From: Streptomyces sp. JH14
Lineage (GTDB): Bacteria > Actinomycetota > Actinomycetes > Streptomycetales > Streptomycetaceae
Direction of reading: 5' to 3'
Assembly (NCBI RefSeq): GCF_029428675.1
Contig: NZ_JAJNEL010000001.1
Coordinates: 3,286,001-3,350,000 of the forward strand
Length of the DNA: 64,000 bases
Shown here: piece after piece, positions 16,689 through 26,100 of the stretch
How the letters are laid out: every line of letters begins with the position of its first letter
How positions within the stretch are numbered: position 1 is the stretch's first letter
The notes under the pieces: generated by a model
The model's database searches: none
Told to the model about the DNA's origin: nothing
The model's input: the letters and a program-made list of their open reading frames with translations, nothing else
Position numbers and translations under genes: made by a program

Positions 16689-17434
16689 CCGTGTACTTCA
16701 TCGGTGCCGGGCCCGGCGCCGCCGACCTGATCACGGTGCGCGGCGCCCGGACGCTCGCCGCCTGCCAGGTCTGTCTGTACGCGGGCAGCCTGGTCCCCCG
16801 GGAACTGCTCGCCGAATGCCCGCCGGACGCACGCCTCGTCGACACCGCGCAGCTCACCCTCGACGAGATCACCGCCGAGCTGGTCCGCGCCCACGGGGAC
16901 GGGCACGACGTGGCCCGGCTGCACTCCGGCGACCCGTCCGTCTTCAGTGCGGTCGCCGAGCAGATGAGGCGGCTCGAAGCGGCAGGGGTGCCGTACGAAG
17001 TGGTGCCCGGAGTACCTGCGTTCGCGGCGGCCGCAGCCGCGCTGAAGCGGGAACTGACCGTGCCGACCGTCGGCCAGACCGTCATCCTCACCCGCATCGC
17101 CCACCGTGCCACCGCCATGCCGGACGGCGAGGACCTGGCGACGCTCGGGCGCAGTGGTGCGCTGATCGTGCTGCATCTGGCCGCCCGGTACGTGGACCGG
17201 GTCGTCGAGGAGCTGCTGCCGCACTACGGGGCCGACTGCCCGGCCGCCGTCGTGGCCATGGCGTCCCGCCCGGACGAGCTGATCCTGCGCGGTTCCCTCA
17301 GCGACATCGCCGGTCAGGTGAAGGCCGCGGGCGTCATCCGTACCGCCGTCATCATGGTGGGCCGCACGCTGGGCGCCGAGCAGTTCCGCGACAGCCACCT
17401 GTACTCGGCGGAGCGCGAGCGGCACGTCTGCTGA
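16685..17434 (+). CDS. cobM: Precorrin-4 C11-methyltransferase
   Basis: This 249-residue tetrapyrrole methylase of the CobM/CbiF type starts MTVYFIGAGPGAADLITVRG. It carries LHSGDPSVFSAV and the typical ending VGRTLGAEQFRDSHLYS. It adds the C11 methyl group in corrin-ring synthesis. ATG 16685 has AGGAGA 8 nt upstream and overlaps the cobL stop by 4 nt. It is convergent with cbiD, with 19 nt between the stops. Confidence 0.94.
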   Translation: MTVYFIGAGPGAADLITVRGARTLAACQVCLYAGSLVPRELLAECPPDARLVDTAQLTLDEITAELVRAHGDGHDVARLHSGDPSVFSAVAEQMRRLEAAGVPYEVVPGVPAFAAAAAALKRELTVPTVGQTVILTRIAHRATAMPDGEDLATLGRSGALIVLHLAARYVDRVVEELLPHYGADCPAAVVAMASRPDELILRGSLSDIAGQVKAAGVIRTAVIMVGRTLGAEQFRDSHLYSAERERHVC

Positions 17435-17453
17435 CCCGTTCGCCGGGCCGTCG

Positions 17454-18569
17454 TCAGCGTGGCTCGCTGCGGCCCACGACCGTCCCCGCGCGGTCGATGC
17501 AGAGGACGTCCACGGACACCGGCGCCCCGCGCAGCACCGACAGCGCCTGGTCGCGGGCGGCGACCGCGACCAGGTCGCCCAGGGGGACCCCGGCCGCCGC
17601 GCACAGCTGAAGGGCGGCCAGGCCCGTGTTGGCGTCCGCCACTTCGGCGGCCAGGGCGGCGTCCGCACCGCCCCGCCGGGCGAGTTCGGCGAGGAATCCC
17701 TTGTCGACCTGCGAGCGGGCCGAGTGCAGATCCAGATGGCCCGCCGCGAGCTTCGACAGCTTCGCGAACCCGCCGCACACCGTCAGCCGGTCCACCGGAT
17801 GCCTGCGTACGTACTTGAGCACCGCTCCTGCGAAGTCCCCCATGTCGAGCAGGGCGATCTCCGGCAGGCCGTACTCGGCGACGACGGTCTTCTCCGAGGT
17901 CGACCCCGTGCACCCCGCCACATGCGTGTGCCCCGCCGCGCGGGCCACATCCACGCCGCGGCGGATCGAGTCGATCCACGCCGAGCAGGAGTACGGGACG
18001 ACGACCCCGGTCGTGCCGAGGATCGACAGACCGCCCAGGATGCCCAGGCGCGGGTTCCACGTGGAACGGGCGATCTCCTCGCCGTGATCGACGGAGACGG
18101 TGATCTCGGCGTCACCCGTGGCGCCGCGCTCCGCCGCCACCCGTGCGATGTGGTCGCGCATCAACTGCCGCGGCACCGGGTTGATGGCCGGCTCGCCGAC
18201 GTCCAGCGGCAGGCCGGGGCGGGTCACCGTGCCCACGCCGGACCCCGCCCGGAACACCACACCCGAACCGGGCGGCAGACGGCGCACGGTGGCCCGTACC
18301 AGCGCGCCGTGTGTCACGTCCGGGTCGTCTCCCGCGTCCTTGACCACCCCGGCCGTCGCCCGCTCCCCGTCGAGTTCCTCCACGGCCAGCGCGAACGCGG
18401 GGGTCTGGCCCTTGGGCAGGGTGATGGTCACCGGGTCGGGGAAGTCACCGGTCAGCAGGGCCGTGTACGCGGCGGTGGCTGCCGCGGTGGCACAGGCACC
18501 GGTCGTCCAGCCGGGCCGCAGACCGGTGTGTTTGAGTTGGGCGCTGCGCCCGCCCGTCGCCTCACTCAT
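17454..18569 (-). CDS. cbiD: Cobalt-precorrin-5B C1-methyltransferase
   Basis: This 371-residue CbiD protein shows LRPGWTTGACATAAATAAY near the N-terminus. WNPRLGILGGLSILGTTGVV and AGCTGSTSEKT lie in the middle, and VCGGFAKLSKLAAG follows. CbiD belongs to the cobalt-first pathway, yet the neighbours cobG and cobN are oxygen-pathway genes; here it most likely replaces CobF for C1 methylation. ATG 18569 is only 15 nt from the divergent cobK ATG, and no convincing SD is seen for either. Confidence 0.94.
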   Translation of the reverse strand: MSEATGGRSAQLKHTGLRPGWTTGACATAAATAAYTALLTGDFPDPVTITLPKGQTPAFALAVEELDGERATAGVVKDAGDDPDVTHGALVRATVRRLPPGSGVVFRAGSGVGTVTRPGLPLDVGEPAINPVPRQLMRDHIARVAAERGATGDAEITVSVDHGEEIARSTWNPRLGILGGLSILGTTGVVVPYSCSAWIDSIRRGVDVARAAGHTHVAGCTGSTSEKTVVAEYGLPEIALLDMGDFAGAVLKYVRRHPVDRLTVCGGFAKLSKLAAGHLDLHSARSQVDKGFLAELARRGGADAALAAEVADANTGLAALQLCAAAGVPLGDLVAVAARDQALSVLRGAPVSVDVLCIDRAGTVVGRSEPR

Positions 18570-18584
18570 GTCTGGACCGATCCC

Positions 18585-19331
18585 ATGCACGTACTCGTCC
18601 TCGGTGGCACGACGGAGGCCCGCCGGCTCGCCGGGATCCTGGCCGGGGCGCTCCCCGCCGGAGCCCGGGTCACCAGCTCGCTCGCCGGCCGGGTGGCCAG
18701 TCCGAAGCTGCCGCCGGGCGAGGTGCGGGTCGGCGGGTTCGGCGGAGCCGACGGGCTCGCCGAGTGGCTGCGTACGCACCGGGTCGACGCGCTCATCGAT
18801 GCCACCCATCCTTTCGCCGGGACGATCAGTTTCCATGCGGCCTCGGCCGCTGCCGCCGCCCATGTTCCCCTGCTCGCGCTGCGCCGGCCCGGCTGGGTGC
18901 CGGTCGACGGCGACCGCTGGCATCCGGCCGGGTCGCTGGACGAGGCGGCCGCGGCCCTGCCCGCGCTGGGCCGCCGGGTCTTCCTGACCACGGGCCGGAT
19001 GGGGCTCGCGGCCTTCGCCGGCCTCGACTCCCTTTGGTTCCTGATGCGGTCCGTGGACGCCCCCGACGGGCCGCACCCGGCGCGGATGGAGGTCCTGCTG
19101 GACCGTGGGCCCTTCACCCTCGACGGTGAGCGCGAGCTGATCCGCCGTCACCGCGTCGATGTCCTCGTCACGAAGGACAGCGGGGGCGACGCCACCGCCC
19201 CGAAGCTGACCGCCGCCCGGGAGGCCGGCATTCCGGTGGTGGTGGTCCGCCGGCCGCCGGTCCCGGCGGGCGTACCCGTGGTCGGTACACCGGAACTCGC
19301 CGTGGACTGGCTGACCGGCCTGCGCGGCTGA
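18585..19331 (+). CDS. cobK: Precorrin-6A reductase
   Basis: This 248-residue CobK/CbiJ protein starts MHVLVLGGTTEARRLAGIL, has DALIDATHPFAGTIS in the middle and VLVTKDSGGDATAPKL in the C-terminal half. It uses NADPH to reduce the macrocycle (precorrin-6A to 6B). The ATG is 15 nt from the divergent cbiD start and has no clear SD, so its transcript probably starts at or near the ATG or inside cbiD. The stop is 9 nt from the convergent cobI-cobJ stop. Confidence 0.93.
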   Translation: MHVLVLGGTTEARRLAGILAGALPAGARVTSSLAGRVASPKLPPGEVRVGGFGGADGLAEWLRTHRVDALIDATHPFAGTISFHAASAAAAAHVPLLALRRPGWVPVDGDRWHPAGSLDEAAAALPALGRRVFLTTGRMGLAAFAGLDSLWFLMRSVDAPDGPHPARMEVLLDRGPFTLDGERELIRRHRVDVLVTKDSGGDATAPKLTAAREAGIPVVVVRRPPVPAGVPVVGTPELAVDWLTGLRG

Positions 19332-19340
19332 GGCCGGAAC

Positions 19341-20855
19341 TCAGACCTCCGGGTACCGCCGCGGCGTCCACACGATCTGCCGGCCGTCCCCCCGCAGCAC
19401 CGACCGCGTCTGCGAGGAACCGACCAGCAGGATCGTCCGCATGTCGACCTCGGCCGGTTCCAGCTCGGCCAGGGTGACGATCCGTACGCTCTCCGAGGGC
19501 CCGCCCACATCCCGCCCCACCACCACCGGGGTGTCCGGCGAACGGAGCTCCAGCAGCAGGTCACGGGCCTTGCCGACCTGCTCGGTGCGGGTCCGCGAAC
19601 CCGGGTTGTACAGCGCCAGCACCAGATCCGCCGCCGCGGCCGCGCGCAGCCGGGCGGCGATCACCTCCCACGGCTTGAGCCGGTCGGAGAGCGAGATCGT
19701 GGCGTAGTCGTGGCCGAGTGGCGCGCCCGCACGGGCGGCGGCGGCGTTTGCCGCGGTCACGCCAGGCAGCACCCGCACGGGCACCTTGGCGTACGCGTCC
19801 TGCGAGGCCACCTCCAGCACGGCCGTCGCCATGGCGAAGATCCCCGGATCGCCGCCGGACACGACGGCCACGCGGCGGCCGCGGCGGGCCAGGTCGAGGG
19901 CGAACTCGGCGCGCTCCGACTCCACTTTGTTGTCCGAGCCGTGGCGGGCCTGCCCGGGGCGGACCGGGACGCGGTCCAGATACGTGGTGTAGCCGACGAG
20001 GTCGTCGGCGGCGGCCAGCGCCCCACGGGTCTCCGGGGTCAGCCACAGCGGTCCGGCGGGACCCGTACCGACGACCACGACCTCACCGGTGACGGCCGCA
20101 TCCGCACCCGCTTCCGGGCGGGGCGCGTCGATCCGGCTGGGCAGCACCGCGACGGCGAAGTACGGCACGGAGTCCGGGTCGGTGTCCGCCAGTTCGCCGG
20201 TACGCTCCCCGGCCATCGTGGCGCGCTCCACGTAGTGCGCCTCGCCGAGCCGCCCCGACGCCTCGAAGGCACGGCGCACCGCGGGGAACGTACGCCCCAG
20301 CTTCATCACCACGGCGGCGTCGGTGGCGGCCAGCCTGGCCGTCAGCTCCTCCTCCGGCAGGGTGCCGGGCAGGATCGTCAGCACCTCCTCACCCTCGGCG
20401 AGCGGGGTGCCCAGCCGGGCGGCGGCCGCGCTGACCGACGTCACCCCCGGGATCACCTCGGTGGGATAGCGGTCGGCGAGCCGCTTGTGCATGTGCATGT
20501 ACGAGCCGTAGAACATCGGGTCGCCCTCGGCGAGCACCGCCACCGTCCGTCCGGCGTCCAGGTGCACCGCCAGCCGGGCCGCGGCCTCGCCGTAGAACTC
20601 CTCCATCGCACCCCGGTAGCCCCCGGGGTGGTCGGTGGTCTCCGTCGTGACCGGATAGACCAGCTTCTCCTCGATGTGGTCGGCGCGGATGTGCTCGGCG
20701 GCGATGGAGCGCGCGATGGACCGTCCGTGGCGGGCGCTGTGATAGGCGACGACATCGGCCTCGGCGATGATCTGCACCGCTCGTACGGTCATCAGCGCCG
20801 GATCGCCGGGCCCGAGCCCCACCCCGTACAGCCGGCCCGTGTTCTGCTCGCTCAC
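19341..20855 (-). CDS. cobIJ: CobI-CobJ fusion: precorrin-2 C20- and precorrin-3B C17-methyltransferase
   Basis: This 504-residue fusion carries two tetrapyrrole methylases. The N-terminal CobI half (about 1-245: LYGVGLGPGDPALMTVRAV, AEGDPMFYGSYMHMH) methylates C20. The C-terminal CobJ half (about 255-500: VVVVGTGPAGPLWLTPETRG, VSGGDPGIFAMA) performs C17 methylation and ring contraction. The fusion is common in actinobacteria. GTG 20855 has GAGGAAG just upstream and lies 2 nt after the cobH stop, so it is in a tight operon cobG-cobH-cobIJ. An upstream in-frame extension into cobH is not coding. Confidence 0.93.
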   Translation of the reverse strand: MSEQNTGRLYGVGLGPGDPALMTVRAVQIIAEADVVAYHSARHGRSIARSIAAEHIRADHIEEKLVYPVTTETTDHPGGYRGAMEEFYGEAAARLAVHLDAGRTVAVLAEGDPMFYGSYMHMHKRLADRYPTEVIPGVTSVSAAAARLGTPLAEGEEVLTILPGTLPEEELTARLAATDAAVVMKLGRTFPAVRRAFEASGRLGEAHYVERATMAGERTGELADTDPDSVPYFAVAVLPSRIDAPRPEAGADAAVTGEVVVVGTGPAGPLWLTPETRGALAAADDLVGYTTYLDRVPVRPGQARHGSDNKVESERAEFALDLARRGRRVAVVSGGDPGIFAMATAVLEVASQDAYAKVPVRVLPGVTAANAAAARAGAPLGHDYATISLSDRLKPWEVIAARLRAAAAADLVLALYNPGSRTRTEQVGKARDLLLELRSPDTPVVVGRDVGGPSESVRIVTLAELEPAEVDMRTILLVGSSQTRSVLRGDGRQIVWTPRRYPEV

Positions 20856-20857
20856 TC

Positions 20858-21484
20858 TTACTCTTCCTCGCTGGCGATCGCGTTGAGCGCGGCCGCGGCC
20901 ATGGCGCTGCCGCCGCGACGGCCCCGTACGACCAGGTGTTCCAGACCGGACGGATGGTCGGCCAGGGCGTCCTTGGACTCGGCTGCTCCGACGAAACCGA
21001 CGGGCACGCCGATGACGGCGGCCGGGCGGGGAGCACCCTCCTCGATCATCTCGAGCAGCCGGAACAGGGCGGTCGGCGCGTTGCCGACAGCCACGACGGC
21101 CCCCTCCATGCGGTCCCGCCACAGCTCCATCGCCGCGGCGCTGCGGGTCGTGCCGAGCTTCGCCGCGAGATCGGGGACCGTGGGGTCCGACAGGGTGCAG
21201 ATGACTTCGTTGCCGGCGGGCAGCCGCTTGCGGGTGACACCGCTGGCGACCATGGCGACGTCGCACAGGATCGGCGCACCGGAGCGCAGCGCCGCGCGGG
21301 CCCCGGCCACCACCCCCGGGGTGAAGCCGATGTCGCGTACGAGGTCGACCATGCCGCAGGCGTGGATCATGCGGACCGCGACCTGGCTGACGTCGGCGGG
21401 CAGCCCCGCGAGATCCGCCTCGGCGCGGATGGTGGCGAAGGACTGGCGGTAGATCGCCGGTCCGTCCTTCTCGTACTGGAACAC
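20858..21484 (-). CDS. cobH: Precorrin-8X methylmutase
   Basis: This 208-residue CobH/CbiC protein moves the methyl group from C11 to C12 to give hydrogenobyrinate. The catalytic His is His41 in [12 protein letters not shown]. Other family blocks are [34 protein letters not shown] and [19 protein letters not shown] 21484 has GGAGAG about 10 nt upstream. It sits between cobG (68-nt gap) and cobI-cobJ (2-nt gap) in one transcription unit. Confidence 0.94.
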   Translation of the reverse strand: MFQYEKDGPAIYRQSFATIRAEADLAGLPADVSQVAVRMIHACGMVDLVRDIGFTPGVVAGARAALRSGAPILCDVAMVASGVTRKRLPAGNEVICTLSDPTVPDLAAKLGTTRSAAAMELWRDRMEGAVVAVGNAPTALFRLLEMIEEGAPRPAAVIGVPVGFVGAAESKDALADHPSGLEHLVVRGRRGGSAMAAAALNAIASEEE

Positions 21485-21552
21485 GGTGGGTTCGCTCTCT
21501 CCGGTCGATGGGTGGTCGGGCTGACAGAGTGTGGGGCCCTGGGGCCGGTGGT

Positions 21553-22857
21553 TCAGCTGGAGGTGCTGCGGGCGGCCGTCACCGCGGCGGCCAGCTCGGA
21601 CGGGCTGCCGAGGACCGTCGCCGGGGCGCCCCGCACGTCGCCGCGCACCAGGGACACCTGGTGCCCGCCGGGGACGGCGACGACGTCGACCCAGCTGCCC
21701 TTGGGGTGGCCGCACCGGCGTTCACAGCCGGACCAGTACACGGGCAGTCGAGCGATACCCGGATCCCCCGCCGTCACCGCGGCCTCCGCGTCCCCCCGTA
21801 CATCCGCCAGGGACTTCGCACAGCCCGGCCGGCCGATACAGGCCCCGACGCCGGTCCACGCGGAGCCGGGTCCGACCACCAGTCCGGCCGCGCCCCACTC
21901 GGCCAGCCGCGCCGCCGCCCCGCCGCGTGCCACACCTGTCACGACGACGCTCCGCCAGGGGGTCAGCCGCACCTCACCGCCCGCGCGGGTCAGGCCCTCC
22001 CACTGCGCGCCGGTGAGGCGTCCGAACGGCACACCCACACAGAGCGCGACCGGTTCGGAGGTGCCGACGCGTCCGTACGCGGGCTCCTGCGCCGTCGTCG
22101 GCGGCGGTACGTGCTCCAGGCGGTCGGCCGCGTCAACTCCCGCCGCACGCAATGCCGTTCCCACCTGCGACAACAACTCTTCTGCCGGGAGCGGCAATTC
22201 GCTCACCCGCCAGGCGCCCGTCTCCCGCGCCGCGTCCACGAACGTCTCGGCGGCAACGAGCGCGGCACGGGGCGCATCCGCCCCGGAGACCCTCAGCACC
22301 GCCTCCGCGGCCCCGATCCGCAGCAGCGCGGTCCCGTCGCCCCGCCCCAGCAACGTCACGTCCGCACCCAGGGCGTCCACATCACCGCGGCCGTCATCGA
22401 GCGCGAACAGAAAGCGGCCGGACAGCCCGGCCGCTTTGTCACTTCCGCACAACAGCCCGTCCAGCCCGGTCAGCCACGGCCGGACGTCCGTCCGGCCCCG
22501 GCCGTCGAGCCCGGAGAGCGGTGAGGCCACCACATTGCGTATCCGCTCATGGCTCCAGGACGGCAGCAGCCCTGCCGTGCCGAGGAGTTCGGCGAGCCGC
22601 CCGCCGCAGTCCGCGTCGAGCCCGCGCAACTGGACATTGCCCCGCGAAGTGAGATGCAACTCACCGTCGCTCAACTCCCGTGCCGCCTGCCGGAGCACGT
22701 CCGCCTGACGCATGTTCAGCACGCCGCCGGGAATCCGCACCCGCGCCAGTGCCCCGTCGTCCGCCCGGTGGAGCCGCAGCGACCCCGGGCAGGCATCGCC
22801 ACGGTCCCGGGAGAAGGGCTCCCCCGAGGCCGACGGAGGGGTGTCGGAAGTGGACAT
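21553..22857 (-). CDS. cobG: Precorrin-3B synthase (CobG, siroheme/4Fe-4S type)
   Basis: This 434-residue protein has the nitrite/sulfite-reductase fold: two ferredoxin-like half domains and the 4Fe-4S/siroheme signature C340-x5-C346 ... C378-x3-C382 (GCIGRPGC, then [12 protein letters not shown]). CobG uses oxygen to make precorrin-3B, the committing step of the aerobic pathway. The start is uncertain: ATG 22857 gives the family-like N-terminus, while ATG 22869 adds four residues; neither has a strong SD. It is divergent from cobN, with the cobalamin riboswitch on the cobN side only. A riboswitch for this operon is not visible. Confidence 0.88.
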   Translation of the reverse strand: MSTSDTPPSASGEPFSRDRGDACPGSLRLHRADDGALARVRIPGGVLNMRQADVLRQAARELSDGELHLTSRGNVQLRGLDADCGGRLAELLGTAGLLPSWSHERIRNVVASPLSGLDGRGRTDVRPWLTGLDGLLCGSDKAAGLSGRFLFALDDGRGDVDALGADVTLLGRGDGTALLRIGAAEAVLRVSGADAPRAALVAAETFVDAARETGAWRVSELPLPAEELLSQVGTALRAAGVDAADRLEHVPPPTTAQEPAYGRVGTSEPVALCVGVPFGRLTGAQWEGLTRAGGEVRLTPWRSVVVTGVARGGAAARLAEWGAAGLVVGPGSAWTGVGACIGRPGCAKSLADVRGDAEAAVTAGDPGIARLPVYWSGCERRCGHPKGSWVDVVAVPGGHQVSLVRGDVRGAPATVLGSPSELAAAVTAARSTSS

Positions 22858-22892
22858 GGCGGCGAGCATACCGACCATCATCCTGAGCGGTA

Positions 22893-22923
22893 TGAACACC
22901 ATCCGATGTACGGCCCTTACTAT
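22893..22923 (+). promoter_or_regulatory. Candidate promoter of the riboswitch-cobN transcript
   Basis: TACTAT at 22918-22923 is a good -10 (TANNNT), with TGAACA at 22893-22898 as a possible -35 (19-nt spacer). The predicted start near 22930 would include the whole aptamer. Confidence 0.45.
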
Positions 22924-22949
22924 GCCTAGCAGCGGGCCACCCGGCCCGG

Positions 22950-23055
22950 CATCGCCAGAAACGGCGACAGGGGAGGAAGCCCGGTGCGAATCCGGCGCGG
23001 TCCCGCCACTGTGAGTCCGGCTGCAACAGCCGGGCGAGTCAGGAACTCCCTTCCC
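22950..23055 (+). promoter_or_regulatory. Cobalamin riboswitch
   Basis: The conserved series GGAAGCCCGGTGCGAATCC, then GGTCCCGCCACTGTGAG (the B12 box GCCACTG) and GAGTCAGGAAC is the cobalamin-riboswitch core. It lies about 90 nt before the cobN ATG on the same strand. The intervening stretch contains further G+C-rich inverted repeats that could form the expression platform. The ends are approximate. Confidence 0.95.
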
Positions 23056-23141
23056 CACGCTCTCGATCCCGCTCGAGCAGGGGAGAACCCCATTCCGACA
23101 CCGCCCGGGGCGTGGACACCCCGAGGAAGGCCCGACGCCGC

Positions 23142-26100
23142 ATGATCCTGCTCCTGTCGACGTCCGACACCGACCTGCTCAGCGCCCGCGCCGCGGACGG
23201 TCCGGTGCCCTACCGCTACGCCAACCCCTCGCGCCTGCCGCTCGACGACCTCCCGGCTCTCCTCGACGGCGCCGACCTCGTCGTCGTACGCCTCCTCGGC
23301 GGTGTCCGCGCCTGGCAGGAGGGGCTCGACCAAGTCCTCGCCACCGGCAGGCCGGTCGTCGTCCTCACCGGTGAACAGGCCCCCGACGCCCAGCTGATGG
23401 CCGCCTCCACCGTGCCGATCGGGATCGCGGCCGAGGCCCACGCCTACCTGGCGCACGGCGGCCCCGCCAACCTGGACCAGCTGGCCCGGTTCCTCTCCGA
23501 CACGGTCCTGCTGACCGGCCACGGCTTCGAACCCCCGGCGCCCGCCCCCTCCTGGGGTCCCCTGGAGCGCACCGCGCGCCCCACCGACGGCCCGACGATC
23601 GCGGTGCTCTACTACCGCGCCCACCACATGAGCGGGAACACCGCGTTCATCGACACGCTCTGCCGGGCGGTCGAGGACGCGGGCGCCCGCGCCCTCCCCC
23701 TGTACGTCGCCTCGCTGCGTACCCCGGAACCCGCACTCATCGACGAACTGCGCGCCGCCGACGCCATCGTCACCACCGTCCTCGCCGCCGGCGGCACCCG
23801 GCCCGCCGAGGCGTCGGCGGGCGGCGACGACGAGTCGTGGGACGCGGGCGCCCTCACCGGCCTCGACGTACCGATCCTGCAGGCGCTCTGCCTGACCGGC
23901 TCGCGCAGCGACTGGGAGGACAACGACGAGGGCGTCTCACCGCTCGACGCGGCCAGCCAGATCGCGGTCCCCGAGTTCGACGGCCGGCTGATCACCGTCC
24001 CGTTCTCCTTCAAGGAGATCGACGAGGACGGCCTGCCCACGTACGTCGCCGACACCGAGCGCGCCGCCCGCGTCGCCGGAATCGCCGTACGCCACGCCCG
24101 GCTGCGCCACATCCCGGCCGCGGACAAGCGCCTGGCACTCGTCCTCTCCGCCTATCCGACGAAGCACTCCCGTATCGGCAACGCGGTCGGCCTCGACACC
24201 CCGGCCAGTGCCGTGGCCCTGCTGCGCCGGCTGCGCGCCGAGGGCTACGACTTCGGCCCCGAGGCCGGCCTCCCCGGACTGGTCTCCGGCGACGGCGACG
24301 AGCTGATCCACGCCCTCATCGAGGCGGGCGGCCACGACCAGGAGTGGCTGACGGAGGAGCAGCTGGCCCGCAACCCGGTGCGGATCCCGGCCGCCGACTA
24401 CCGGCGCTGGTACGCGACGCTCCCCGCGGAACTCCGGAACGCGGTCGAGCGTCACTGGGGCCCGCCGCCCGGCGAGATGTTCGTGGACCGTTCCCGCAAC
24501 CCGGAGGGCGACATCGTGCTCGCCGCCCTGCGCCGCGGGAACCTGCTGATCCTCATCCAGCCGCCGCGCGGCTTCGGCGAGAACCCGATCGCGATCTACC
24601 ACGACCCCGATCTGCCGCCCTCGCACCACTACTTGGCCGCATACCGCTGGATCGCGGCGGCGCAGAGCGACGGCGGCTTCGGCGCCGACGCGATGATCCA
24701 CCTCGGCAAGCACGGCAACCTGGAGTGGCTGCCCGGCAAGAACGCGGGCCTGTCCGCGGCCTGCGGCCCGGACGCGGCACTGGGCGACCTTCCCCTCGTC
24801 TACCCGTTCCTGGTGAACGACCCGGGCGAGGGCACGCAGGCCAAGCGCCGCGTCCACGCCACCCTGATCGACCACCTCGTGCCGCCGATGGCCCGCGCCG
24901 ACAGCTACGGCGACATCGCCCGGCTGGAGCAGCTCCTCGACGAGCACGCCCAGATCGCCGCGATGGACCCGGCGAAGCTGCCCGCGATCCGCGCGCAGAT
25001 CTGGACCCTGATCCAGGCCGCGAAGCTCGACCACGACCTGGGGCTCGACGACCGCCCGGACGACGAGGGCTTCGACGAATTCATCATGCATCTGGACGGC
25101 TGGCTCTGCGAGATCAAGGACGCCCAGATCCGCGACGGCCTGCACGTCCTGGGTGGCGCCCCGGCCGGCCCGGACCGGGTCAACCTGGTCCTGGCGATCC
25201 TGCGCGCCCGACAGATCTGGGGCGGTACGGCGTCGCTGCCGGGGCTGCGCGAGGCACTGGGCCTCGACGAGTCCGCCGCCACCCGCACCACGGCGGACGA
25301 GGCCGAGGAGCAGGCGCGGGCTCTGGTCCAGGCGATGGAGGACGCGGACTGGGACCCGTCGGCCGTCGCGACCGTGGCGGCGTCCCACCCCCGGCCGGTC
25401 GCGGACATCCTCGACTTCGCCGCTCGTGAAGTGGTCCCCCGCCTGGCCGCCACCACGGCGGAACTGGACCACACCGTCCACGCCCTGAACGGCGGCTTCG
25501 TCCCGGCGGGCCCGTCCGGCTCCCCGCTGCGCGGCCTCGTCAACGTCCTGCCGACCGGCCGCAACTTCTACTCGGTGGACCCCAAGGCGGTCCCCTCCCG
25601 CCTCGCCTGGGAGACCGGCCAGGCCCTGGCCGAATCGCTCCTGGAGCGCTACCGCACCGACCACGGCACATGGCCCACCTCGGTGGGCCTCTCCCTGTGG
25701 GGCACCAGCGCGATGCGTACGTCGGGCGACGACGTCGCCGAAGCGCTGGCGCTGCTCGGTGTCCGCCCGGTCTGGGACGACGCCTCGCGCCGCGTCACCG
25801 GCCTGGAACCGATCGACCTCGCCGACCTCGGCCGGCCGCGCATCGACGTGACCCTGCGCATCTCCGGCTTCTTCCGCGACGCGTTCCCGCACACCATCGG
25901 CCTGCTCGACGACGCGGTACGCCTCGCCGCATCCCTCGACGAACCCGCCGACCACAACCACATCCGCGCCCACGCCCAGGCCGATCTCGCCGAACACGGC
26001 GACGAACGACGCGCCACCACCCGTATCTTCGGCTCCCGCCCCGGTACGTACGGAGCGGGCCTCCTCCAGCTCATCGACAGCCGCGACTGGCGCACCGACG

